DNA from: Propionibacteriaceae bacterium
Lineage (GTDB): Bacteria; Actinomycetota; Actinomycetes; Propionibacteriales; Propionibacteriaceae
Direction: 5' to 3'
Length of the DNA: 7,516 nt
NCBI GenBank assembly: GCA_031254155.1
Contig: JAIRVA010000231.1
Location: 1-7,516, forward strand
The notes beneath the pieces were generated by a model. The model searched no databases. It was not told the DNA's origin and was given only the letters and a program-made list of their open reading frames with translations. Positions 1 to 5,899 of the stretch are shown here, piece by piece. Each line of letters opens with the position of its first letter. The stretch's first letter is position 1. A program made the position numbers and the translations under genes.

Positions 1-535
1 AATAAACCGCTTTAATCTTTTCGAGCATACATATATCGTTTGACGGGTCGCCTTCCGCGGCGATGGCCAGGATGGGTGCGGCCACCTTCGTAATGTCGGC
101 GCCAAGGTCGGCGTCGAGCAGCGCGTCCAGTCCGGCGAGGACCTGTTCCTTGCCGACGCCCTTGAAGAACGCGGCGGGCATGAGTTTCAGCGCGACCCGT
201 TGGCGGCTGAGCGAGCGCTGGTCGAGGACGACCGGGGTGGAAATGAGAACGAGGTGGGCGACGCGTCCGGGGTGCGCGACCGCGAGCCGGAGCGCGACTA
301 GCCCGCCCAGGGAGAAGCCGACGAGGTCCGCTTTCGCGGCGTCGCGCGCCTCCATCACGTCCAGGACCGCGGTCACGGCGTCGTCCATGCGGAACCCGCC
401 GTGCTCGGACGGTTTGAGTCCCTTCAGCCACGGCGCGACCATGGGTTGCTCCGGATTGATCGCGCCCACGACGTCCTGCCACGCCGGCGGGGACTGGCCC
501 GGGCCGTGGAGGAACACCAACAACGGAGTATCCAT
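1..535 (-). CDS. Alpha/beta hydrolase, C-terminal part beyond the window edge
   Basis: Translating the minus strand from the ATG at 535-533 gives 178 open codons with no stop before base 1, so the 3' end lies outside the window. An HG-x-G type oxyanion loop (HGPGQS, residues 10-15) follows the first beta strand. The nucleophile elbow GFSLGG (residues 73-78) places the catalytic serine at 75. A strand ending in AAEGD (about 159-163) offers D163 as a candidate catalytic acid. The histidine would be in the missing part. The family covers soluble esterases, lipases and related hydrolases, and the substrate cannot be told. The start is chosen because the protein begins directly at the first strand; the ribosome-binding site is weak (AAGGG only two bases from the ATG). 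The gene is divergent from the SDR gene across 67 bases. The assignment to the fold is secure, the function is not. Confidence 0.85.
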   Translation of the reverse strand, partial: MDTPLLVFLHGPGQSPPAWQDVVGAINPEQPMVAPWLKGLKPSEHGGFRMDDAVTAVLDVMEARDAAKADLVGFSLGGLVALRLAVAHPGRVAHLVLISTPVVLDQRSLSRQRVALKLMPAAFFKGVGKEQVLAGLDALLDADLGADITKVAAPILAIAAEGDPSNDICMLEKIKAVY

Positions 536-553
536 ACCCTTATCATCCCACGG

Positions 554-582
554 TTCGGAGGCTCTTATTTCGGGGCTACTAT
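554..582 (+). promoter_or_regulatory. Candidate promoter for the SDR-aminotransferase unit
   Basis: A good -10 hexamer TACTAT lies at 577-582, with a weak -35 match TTCGGA at 554-559 (spacing 17). Transcription would start near 589, leaving a leader of about 14 bases that still contains the ribosome-binding site AAGGAG at 591-596, six bases before the ATG. The short leader is a little unusual. No equally clear promoter was seen for the divergent hydrolase gene in the same 67-base gap. Confidence 0.4.
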
Positions 583-602
583 GGTGACGAAAGGAGTGGG
601 AC

Positions 603-1592
603 ATGAATCCTACAGTATTGTTTCTTGGTGGTACGGGGGTCATCAGTTCGGCCTGCGTGGCGGAGGCGGTGACGTTGGGGTACGACGTGACCGTACTGAA
701 CCGCGGGCGGGCGGCGGGGGTACGACCAACTCCGGCAGATGTACGGACAGTCGTGGCAGATCTGGCGGACGACGCCGCCGTGGCCGCCGCCGTGGGGGAG
801 CGCTCCTGGGACGCGGTGGCCGACTTCATGTCCTTCGACGCGTCGCGGTTGGCGCGGAACATCGACGTGTTCCGGGGCCGGGTCGGGCAGTACATCTTCA
901 TCTCGTCGGCTTCGGCGTACGCCAAGCCGGTCTTGTCACTGCCGATCCTCGACTCGTCGCCGCTGCGCAACCCCTATTGGCAGTACTCACGCGACAAGAT
1001 TGCCGGCGAAGAGCTTCTGACTAGCCATTATCGGGCCGAGGGTTTCCCGGCGACCATCGTACGGCCCTCGCACACGTACGATGCGACAAAGGTACCGGTC
1101 CTCGGCTACTGGACCCAGGTCGAGCGGCTGCGGGCCGGGCGGCCGGCGGTCGTGCACGGCGACGGGACGAGCCTGTGGACGCTAACGTACAACACCGATT
1201 TCGCGTACATGTTCGGCGGGGTGCTCGCCAATCCGGCGGCGGTCGGGGAGGCGTACACCGTCACGGGCGACGAGGTCCTGACCTGGAACGCCGTGTACAC
1301 CGAGCTGGCCCGCGCGGCCGGGGTGAGCGAGCCGGAACTGGTCCACGTGGCCTCCGACGTCCTGGAGCGCGAGCTCCCGGAGCTGGGCGGCGGGCTGTTG
1401 GGTGACAAGGCGCACTCGGTGGTGTTCGACTGCTCGAAGGTCCGGGCGCTGCGGCCCGGCTTCGTCCAGCGGGTCCCCTTCCGCGCCGGGGCCCGCCGGA
1501 TCGTGGACTTCTACGACGCGCACCCCGAACTCAAGACCATCGACCCGGTGGTGGATGCCGCGCTGGACCGGGTCGTGGCACGGTACCGCTGA
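603..1592 (+). CDS. SDR-family NAD(P)-dependent epimerase/dehydratase-like protein
   Basis: This 329-residue protein has the extended or atypical short-chain dehydrogenase/reductase layout. The N-terminal Rossmann glycine motif is GGTGVIS (residues 9-15). The second strand ends in VLNRG (31-35), where an arginine often favours NADP(H). A serine-rich strand SSASAY (101-106) is followed by the catalytic pair YSRDK (Y128, K132). The segment around 180-200 and the C-terminal half form the substrate domain typical of sugar-nucleotide epimerases and dehydratases and of related proteins of unknown substrate. It should be soluble, as no signal peptide or membrane segment is seen. The start is supported by AAGGAG at 591-596, six bases upstream. 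The aminotransferase gene begins 13 bases after the stop, so the two are very likely co-transcribed and may act on one small-molecule pathway. The reaction itself cannot be named. Confidence 0.9.
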   Translation: MNPTVLFLGGTGVISSACVAEAVTLGYDVTVLNRGRAAGVRPTPADVRTVVADLADDAAVAAAVGERSWDAVADFMSFDASRLARNIDVFRGRVGQYIFISSASAYAKPVLSLPILDSSPLRNPYWQYSRDKIAGEELLTSHYRAEGFPATIVRPSHTYDATKVPVLGYWTQVERLRAGRPAVVHGDGTSLWTLTYNTDFAYMFGGVLANPAAVGEAYTVTGDEVLTWNAVYTELARAAGVSEPELVHVASDVLERELPELGGGLLGDKAHSVVFDCSKVRALRPGFVQRVPFRAGARRIVDFYDAHPELKTIDPVVDAALDRVVARYR

Positions 1593-1605
1593 TTGAGGAG
1601 TGGTG

Positions 1606-2817
1606 GTGAGCGTGGTTGACCAACCGGGAGCGTTGGCGGGCGGGGGCAGGCGACTGGCGCGCCGGCTCGGGACTGAGGCGCCCAACGCCATCGCGCGCCG
1701 CCGGGCGGAGCTGGCGGCGGCGGGGATTGAGTTGACGGATCTGACCGACACGAACCCGACGCGGCACGGGTTGTTCGACCCGGCGATCCTGGAGGTGGTC
1801 GCGCGACACACGTTGCGCGCCGGGCGGTACGACCCGGGACCCCGCGGGCCATGGCCGGCGCGGGCGGCGCTGGCAGAGCGGTACGGCGGCGACCCCGAGG
1901 ACTATTGGCTCTGCGCGTCGACCTCCGAGGCGTACGGCTGGCTGTTTTCGTTGCTCGCCGAGCCGGGGGAAGCCGTGGCGGTCCCCCGTCCGGGGTACCC
2001 GCTTGTCGAGCCCCTGGCGCGGCTGCATTCCGTGGCGACCAGGGGGTACCCGACGTTTTACGTCCATCCGTCGGGCTGGGAGCTGGACCGCGACTCGTTG
2101 GCTGATGTGGTCGCTGACAAGGCGGTACGGGCGGTCGTGGTGGTCAACCCGAACAACCCCACGGGGGCCTACGCCGACGCGGGCGTGGTTGACGTGGCCG
2201 CGGCCCGCGGGCTGCCCCTGATCGCCGACGAGGTGTTCTTCCCCTACCGGCTCGGGGTGGGGGATGAGGCAGGCGGGGTCGCCGGAGGCCGGATCGCCGG
2301 CCACGAGTCGACCCTCACCTTCGGGCTGGACGGGCTGTCCAAGCTGCTAGCGGCCCCGCAACTCAAGGTGGGGTGGATCCGCTTGTCCGGCCCGCGTCTG
2401 GCGCGGGCCCAGGCGGGGCGGGCGCTCGACGAGATCGCCGACACGTACCTGTCCGTCAACGCCCCGGTCGCCCTGGCCCTCCCCGAGTTGCTGGGGCTGG
2501 CCGATGGGTGCGTGGCCCGGGTCACCGCGCGGCTGGCGGCGAACCTCGCCATCGCGCAGGCGGTGCTCAACCCCTGGCGAGTCCGTACAGTGTACGGCGG
2601 CTGGATGATGCTCCTCGACGTACCGCCTCTCATGGAGGCCGACGCCCTCAGCGTGGCCCTGATGGAGCGGGCTGGGTTGTACGTCCACCCCGGCTATTTC
2701 TACGACCTCGACGGCACGACCCTGGCGATTTCGCTGCTCGCGGAGGAGGGGGTGTTCCGCGAAAGTTGTACGCGCCTCGCGGCGGCCCTCACCGTACTGG
2801 CCGCTGACCGGGACTAG
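1606..2817 (+). CDS. PLP-dependent aminotransferase, class I/II (fold type I)
   Basis: The protein has about 403 residues, the normal length for the family. Visible landmarks are the cofactor-side NPNNPTG motif (181-187), the aspartate that pairs with the pyridine nitrogen in LIADEVF (D208), and the Schiff-base lysine in GLSK (K246). The usual phosphate-binding arginine in the SK...GLRxGW context is replaced by lysine in PQLKVGW, which I recall from an aspartate-aminotransferase-like subgroup. The ribosome-binding site TGAGGAG (1594-1600) decides the start. GTG codons are in frame at 1600, 1603, 1606 and 1612; the one at 1606 is five bases from the site, while the one at 1600 overlaps it. The gene follows the SDR gene by 13 bases, suggesting one operon. 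It presumably transfers an amino group to or from an amino acid or keto acid in the cytoplasm. The substrate is unknown. Confidence 0.9.
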   Translation: MSVVDQPGALAGGGRRLARRLGTEAPNAIARRRAELAAAGIELTDLTDTNPTRHGLFDPAILEVVARHTLRAGRYDPGPRGPWPARAALAERYGGDPEDYWLCASTSEAYGWLFSLLAEPGEAVAVPRPGYPLVEPLARLHSVATRGYPTFYVHPSGWELDRDSLADVVADKAVRAVVVVNPNNPTGAYADAGVVDVAAARGLPLIADEVFFPYRLGVGDEAGGVAGGRIAGHESTLTFGLDGLSKLLAAPQLKVGWIRLSGPRLARAQAGRALDEIADTYLSVNAPVALALPELLGLADGCVARVTARLAANLAIAQAVLNPWRVRTVYGGWMMLLDVPPLMEADALSVALMERAGLYVHPGYFYDLDGTTLAISLLAEEGVFRESCTRLAAALTVLAADRD

Positions 2818-2832
2818 GCGTAGCATGCGGGC

Positions 2833-2838
2833 TAGACT
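2833..2838 (+). promoter_or_regulatory. -10 box of a leaderless arsR transcript
   Basis: TAGACT fits the TAnnnT -10 pattern and ends six bases before the GTG at 2845, so transcription would begin at or next to the start codon. No Shine-Dalgarno sequence precedes the GTG, which fits leaderless translation, a common arrangement in actinobacteria. No convincing -35 box is present at the expected distance. A small imperfect dyad (TAGC at 2821-2824, GCTA at 2831-2834) overlaps the box, but it does not resemble the dyad in front of arsD. Confidence 0.55.
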
Positions 2839-2844
2839 TGACCT

Positions 2845-3195
2845 GTGACTTCGGACATACCGTTCACCAGTTGTTGCCCGTCCTGTGTGAGTCTCCTTGA
2901 TGAGGCCGAAGCGGCGGGACTGGCGGTGTCGCTCAAAGCGGTGGCGGACCCAGTCCGGCTCCGGTTGCTGTGTCACATCGCGGCCGCGCCAGACACAACG
3001 GTTTGCGCCTGCCATCTGCCAACTGCGCTCGGTATCAGTCAGCCCACCTTGTCGCATCATCTGAAGAAACTGGTCGACTCGAACCTGGTGAACCGCGAAC
3101 AACGGGGGCGCTGGGCTCATTACCGGCTCAACCAAGCGGTTGTCGACCGGCTCATCGCCGCGCTCGCGCGAACAACTCGGCCCGGGGTGGAATGA
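2845..3195 (+). CDS. arsR: ArsR-family metalloid-sensing repressor
   Basis: A 116-residue winged-helix protein of the ArsR/SmtB family, which binds operator DNA as a dimer and releases it on binding arsenite, antimonite or a metal. The core KAVADPVRLRLL (31-42) is the family's first conserved helix. The helix-turn-helix spans about 57-76 with ISQPTLSHHLKKL as the recognition part, followed by the wing REQRGRWAHYRL. Two cysteine clusters stand out: CCPSC near the N-terminus (C10, C11, C14) and CAC at the start of the helix-turn-helix (C54, C56). The latter sits where E. coli ArsR has its CVCDL arsenite site, with histidine replacing aspartate. The GTG start lies just after a -10 box, so the gene is probably leaderless. 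It converges on the ars operon and is the obvious candidate to control it. The exact inducer is inferred from context. Confidence 0.9.
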   Translation: MTSDIPFTSCCPSCVSLLDEAEAAGLAVSLKAVADPVRLRLLCHIAAAPDTTVCACHLPTALGISQPTLSHHLKKLVDSNLVNREQRGRWAHYRLNQAVVDRLIAALARTTRPGVE

Positions 3196-3222
3196 GCGGC
3201 CCGGCAGCGTTCCGTTTCGGTC

Positions 3223-3241
3223 GACAGGCGTCCAGCCTGCC
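3223..3241. terminator. Weak hairpin between convergent arsR and thioredoxin genes
   Basis: CAGGC (3225-3229) and GCCTG (3235-3239) form a perfect five-base stem with a five-base loop. On the minus-strand RNA it extends to seven pairs with one G-U wobble, so it suits the leftward operon better than arsR. No U-tract follows on either strand. The position, between two facing stop codons 70 bases apart, is the main argument for a terminator. Confidence 0.3.
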
Positions 3242-3265
3242 TCCCTTGGAATCAATCGTCCGGGG

Positions 3266-3529
3266 TCACGCCGTGGCCGACACCGGATCGGCGGCGGCCC
3301 GGACCAGTTCCCGGACCTGGTCCAGCGTCGGGATGGGTTTTCCGGAAGCAACGACCTTCTCGTCAATGACGAGTCCGGGGGTCGCCGGCAGGTCGTAGGT
3401 GAGGATGACGTTGATGTCAGTCACCTTCGTGACCTCCGCGTCGATGCCTAGTTCGGCCGCCGCCTGCGTGGCTTCTGCGGCCAGGTTGATGCAGTTGGCG
3501 CATCCGATACCCAGGATCTTGATGTTCAC
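3266..3529 (-). CDS. Small thioredoxin-fold protein with CANC redox site
   Basis: The 87-residue protein begins MNIKILGIGCANC and has an active-site pair C-A-N-C (C10 and C13 from this start), a KVTDIN strand, a cis-proline context ATPGLVID, and a C-terminal helix. This matches the TM0996/MTH895-type redox-active disulfide family, small cytoplasmic thioredoxin-like proteins often encoded near arsenic genes and ArsP-type permeases. The GTG at 3529 is preferred over the ATG at 3544 because AAAGG (3537-3541) lies seven bases before the GTG, the ATG has no such site, and family members start directly at the first strand. It is the last gene of the leftward arsD-arsA unit, 81 bases after arsA. That gap shows no clear promoter or terminator. 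Its role may be thiol-disulfide exchange for arsenic enzymes or cysteine-bound metalloid transfer; this is inference. Confidence 0.85.
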   Translation of the reverse strand: MNIKILGIGCANCINLAAEATQAAAELGIDAEVTKVTDINVILTYDLPATPGLVIDEKVVASGKPIPTLDQVRELVRAAADPVSATA

Positions 3530-3610
3530 GGTGTGACCTTTCATGAGTGTGTTGTGTGGTGTGCTATCGGTCTTGGGTAGGGCCGAATGGTTGTCGCACC
3601 CCCGCCGGTG

Positions 3611-5317
3611 TTATGCAGCCAGCGGGATGACGGCCAGTCGTTGTGCCTGACTTGCCACTTCGGTGAGGTGGGGTTGCTCAGCGGCGGCTCGTTTCGCCAG
3701 AAGCGGGCTTGTCGTACGGGCGACCGCGAGCGACTGGTTGACGACCCATCCCCACGGTTTGATCCCGGCCCGGGCCAGATCAGCGGCGAGTTCTTCGGCT
3801 TCGAGGACCGGCGTCGTCTCGGCCAGGGTCACGATGATGATCCGGGTCTGGTCTGGGTCTTGGAGACGCATCAACGGGGTCACGGCCGTCTCGCCAGCGG
3901 CGAGGTGCCGGGTGGCTTCGCGGTGGTACGAACCCGTGGCGTCCATGAGCAGCAGAGTGTGCCCGGTCGGGGCGGTGTCCATGATCACGATCCGCTGGCC
4001 GGACTCGGCCACAACCTGGGCGAACCTTTCAAACACGGCGATCTCTTCGGTGCAGGGCGACTCTAAGTCCTCAGCCAGGACGGCCCGGCCGTCGTCGTCC
4101 AGTTCGGCGCCTTTCGTCGCCATGACGTGCGCCCGGTAGTCGGCCACGGCTTTCACCGGGTCGATCCGCGACACCCGCAGGTTGGGTACGGCAGCGGCGA
4201 GCGTCTCGTCGATTTTGCCGGCCGGATCGGTCGAGGTCAGGTGTACGTCCTTGCCCCGCGCTGCTAGTTCGGTCGCCAACAAGGTTGCGACTGTGGTCTT
4301 CCCGACACCGCCTTTGCCCATGCACATCACCAGCCCGTGGTCGAGACCTGCCAACTCGTTCACCAACGCCGCCACTGCCGGCCAGACGGGCGCGAACGGT
4401 GTCGATGCGTCGCCCGGTAGCGCCGCTGGCGGGGTGTCGTCCTCCAGGATGGCCCGCAGGGCGTCCACCCCGACGGCGTTGACCGTCTTCAGCGTCACCC
4501 TGTCGCGCGGCAGGCCCGCCACCATGTCCGGGATGGCGGCCAGGGCAGCCCGCTCCCGCCTCTGGATCGCACCCGACAACTCGTCGACCGCCGCCCAGTC
4601 GGGCAGGACCGCGTTGACCACCAGGTTCGCCACGTGGATGCCGATCTTGCCCAGCTCGTCGGTCGTACGCGCCACCTCGACCAGACTAGACGGTTCCGGC
4701 CGGGCCACCAGGACCAACCGCGTCCGCCCAGTATCGCCCAGCGCCTCCACGGCCCGCTGATAGGTCGAGCGTTGCTTCTCCAAACCAGACAACGGTCCCA
4801 GGCACGACGCGTCCCCTTTGCCGTCGTTGAGGAACTTCGTCCAGTCACCCGGCAACTGCAACAACCGGATCGTGTGACCGGTCGGCGCCGTGTCGAACAC
4901 CACATGGTCGTACGCCGAGGTTTCCGCCGGGTCGGCCAGGAGTGACGTGAACTCGTTGAACGACGCCACCTCCGTCGTACACGACCCGGACAACTGCTCG
5001 GTGATCTCTGACAACTCCTTCGCGGGCAGAAAATCCCGCACCGGGGCGATGATCCGCTCCCGGTATTCCGCCGCCGCCGCCTGCGGATCGATCTCCAACG
5101 CGTCCAGGCCCGGCACCTCGAGAATCGGTACGACCCGGTTGCCGATCTCCGTACTGAACACCTGACCCACATTCGACGCCGGGTCAGTCGACACGAGCAA
5201 CACCCGCCGACCCTGGTCGGCCAGCCGTACCGCCATCGCGCAAGCCAACGAGGTCTTGCCCACGCCGCCCTTCCCGGTGAACATCACGAACCGGGGCGCC
5301 GACTCCACAAACCGCAT
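3611..5317 (-). CDS. arsA: Arsenite/antimonite-transporting ATPase ArsA
   Basis: A 568-residue ATPase of the ArsA/Get3 family in the full two-domain form. Both halves carry the deviant Walker A sequence GKGGVGKT (15-22 and 334-341) and the DTAPTGHT signature (142-149 and 447-454). The three cysteines that form the metalloid site of the E. coli plasmid enzyme are all present at identical numbers: C113 (GSCTTEV), C172 (ASCLGP) and C422 (SPCTEE). A linker of roughly 25-30 residues joins the halves near 297-325. ArsA powers the membrane pump ArsB and receives arsenite from ArsD. The start ATG is preceded by AGGCGG (5323-5328 on the plus strand) at five bases. It lies 15 bases after arsD, which indicates one operon. 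No pump gene is in the window. The identification is close to certain. Confidence 0.97.
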   Translation of the reverse strand: MRFVESAPRFVMFTGKGGVGKTSLACAMAVRLADQGRRVLLVSTDPASNVGQVFSTEIGNRVVPILEVPGLDALEIDPQAAAAEYRERIIAPVRDFLPAKELSEITEQLSGSCTTEVASFNEFTSLLADPAETSAYDHVVFDTAPTGHTIRLLQLPGDWTKFLNDGKGDASCLGPLSGLEKQRSTYQRAVEALGDTGRTRLVLVARPEPSSLVEVARTTDELGKIGIHVANLVVNAVLPDWAAVDELSGAIQRRERAALAAIPDMVAGLPRDRVTLKTVNAVGVDALRAILEDDTPPAALPGDASTPFAPVWPAVAALVNELAGLDHGLVMCMGKGGVGKTTVATLLATELAARGKDVHLTSTDPAGKIDETLAAAVPNLRVSRIDPVKAVADYRAHVMATKGAELDDDGRAVLAEDLESPCTEEIAVFERFAQVVAESGQRIVIMDTAPTGHTLLLMDATGSYHREATRHLAAGETAVTPLMRLQDPDQTRIIIVTLAETTPVLEAEELAADLARAGIKPWGWVVNQSLAVARTTSPLLAKRAAAEQPHLTEVASQAQRLAVIPLAA

Positions 5318-5332
5318 GATAACCGCCTACCC

Positions 5333-5707
5333 TTAGCAGCAGCCTGACGACGCCGACCCACAACACCCACTGGACGCTGGTGTGGACTCCGCCGCGCGTG
5401 AGGTTTCGAGACCCGCCCACCGCAACAGTTCGTCGCGGGTCGGATACCGCCCAGTCAGTACGGTCACACCGTCAACCAGCACTAGCGGCAAACCCTCCGA
5501 CCCGGCCACCTGCAAAAAACTCCGCACTGCCGCCGAGTCCGCGAACGCCCGCGTGTCGCTCGCCAGATTGTGCCGGACCATGTCGGCCCCCCGACTCTTC
5601 AGATAGCTCAGATCGGCCGTGAAAGTGACCAACTCTTGCGCCGGGTCGGGACCACACACCCCCGTGTTGCAACACAGCGCGGGTTCGTAAACGTGGATAG
5701 AAGGCAT
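5333..5707 (-). CDS. arsD: ArsD arsenic metallochaperone / weak repressor
   Basis: The 124-residue protein begins MPSIHVYEPALCCNTGVCG and matches E. coli ArsD in length and layout. The chaperone cysteines are at 12, 13 and 18, and the vicinal pairs C115-C116 and C123-C124 form the C-terminal tail. The central EGLPLVLVDG and GRYPTRDEL segments are also typical of the family. ArsD carries arsenite from glutathione to ArsA and can act as a second, low-affinity repressor of its own operon. The ATG at 5707 is chosen because AAGGAG stands seven bases upstream and family members start here. The open frame upstream to 5902 runs through the promoter and is not coding. It is the first gene of the leftward operon and is followed by arsA after 15 bases. 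Confidence 0.97.
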   Translation of the reverse strand: MPSIHVYEPALCCNTGVCGPDPAQELVTFTADLSYLKSRGADMVRHNLASDTRAFADSAAVRSFLQVAGSEGLPLVLVDGVTVLTGRYPTRDELLRWAGLETSRAAESTPASSGCCGSASSGCC

Positions 5708-5741
5708 CCTCAATCTCCTTACTTGTTTGAAAGCCACGTTG

Positions 5742-5770
5742 AGACTACCAGACGTATCGACGATGGTCAA
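5742..5770 (-). promoter_or_regulatory. Promoter of arsD-arsA-thioredoxin operon
   Basis: Reading leftward, TTGACC (-35; plus-strand 5765-5770) and TAGTCT (-10; plus-strand 5742-5747) are separated by exactly 17 bases. Transcription would start near 5735, giving a leader of about 28 bases with AAGGAG before the arsD ATG. This is the best-formed promoter in the window, and its -35 box lies within the palindromic candidate operator. Confidence 0.7.
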
Positions 5771-5773
5771 TAC
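5754..5773. promoter_or_regulatory. Candidate ArsR operator (interrupted palindrome)
   Basis: The 20 bases read leftward as GTATTGACCATCGTCGATAC. Compared with its own reverse complement, 16 of 20 positions match, following GTATYGAC-N-AT-N-GTCRATAC. Its size, AT-rich outer half-sites and position over the -35 box fit ArsR/SmtB-type operators, which block RNA polymerase until the metalloid binds. Assigning it to the ArsR at 2845-3195 is inference. Confidence 0.6.
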
Positions 5774-5829
5774 GATGGCAGTCAGGCGTCGGCCGACGTC
5801 GACCGGCGTTTCAATCTGCCCGGCTGAAC

Positions 5830-5859
5830 TTCGGAAGGACCGCTCATGACCACTAAAAT
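5830..5859 (+). promoter_or_regulatory. Candidate promoter for patatin/GyrI-like operon
   Basis: A -10-like TAAAAT (5854-5859) lies in an unusually AT-rich spot. A weak -35 TTCGGA (5830-5835) stands 18 bases before it, the same hexamer as the weak -35 of the SDR promoter. Transcription would start near 5866, leaving a leader of about 24 bases with a strong ribosome-binding site. The -35 match is poor. Confidence 0.4.
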
Positions 5860-5899
5860 AGTGTGGGGCACGCCAAGCGGAGGAGGAACATGCAGCTGA
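5846..5899 (+). CDS. Possible 17-codon leader ORF overlapping the patatin start
   Basis: An ATG at 5846 has AAGGA (5835-5839) six bases before it. It opens a 17-codon frame (MTTKIVWGTPSGGGTCS) ending in TGA at 5897-5899, ten bases beyond the first base of the patatin ATG. The arrangement would suit translational coupling. It could be expressed only from a promoter upstream of the TAAAAT box, because a transcript starting near 5866 would lack its start. It has no recognised domain and may be chance. Confidence 0.2.
   Translation: MTTKIVWGTPSGGGTCS
5851..5863. repeat. Short dyad over the patatin-operon -10 box
   Basis: CACTA-AAA-TAGTG is a perfect five-base inverted repeat with a three-base centre, covering the TAAAAT box. 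Such placement suits a repressor site, but the repeat is short, no second copy was seen in the window, and no regulator for it is encoded nearby apart from arsR, whose candidate operator looks different. Confidence 0.3.

Noticed and set aside
12..587. Open frames on both strands over the partial hydrolase (12-482 minus, 63-587 plus)
   Set aside because: The hydrolase frame running off base 1 has a complete oxyanion loop and GFSLGG elbow, while the others give Arg- or Ser-rich sequence without motifs.
2838..2842. TTGAC half-site at the arsR start as a second ArsR operator
   Set aside because: Only one half matches the arsD-side dyad; the expected inverted partner at the right spacing is absent.
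2347..3366. 339-codon open frame on the minus strand
   Set aside because: It lies antisense to the aminotransferase and arsR genes, which have clear domains and ribosome-binding or promoter signals. The translation is Arg/Pro-rich with no recognisable domain.
3597..3610. CACC-CCCGCC-GGTG near the end of arsA
   Set aside because: A four-base stem is too weak for a terminator, and arsA and the thioredoxin gene are more simply read as one transcript.
3587..4760. Plus-strand frames (3587-4066, 4182-4760) across arsA
   Set aside because: They are antisense to an unmistakable ArsA and have no domain or ribosome-binding site of note.
5787..5798. Perfect 12-base palindrome CGTCGGCCGACG with overlapping GACGTC and GTCGAC
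   Set aside because: It is wholly G/C-rich, as expected often by chance in this composition, and is not placed over a promoter element. I would not call it an operator.
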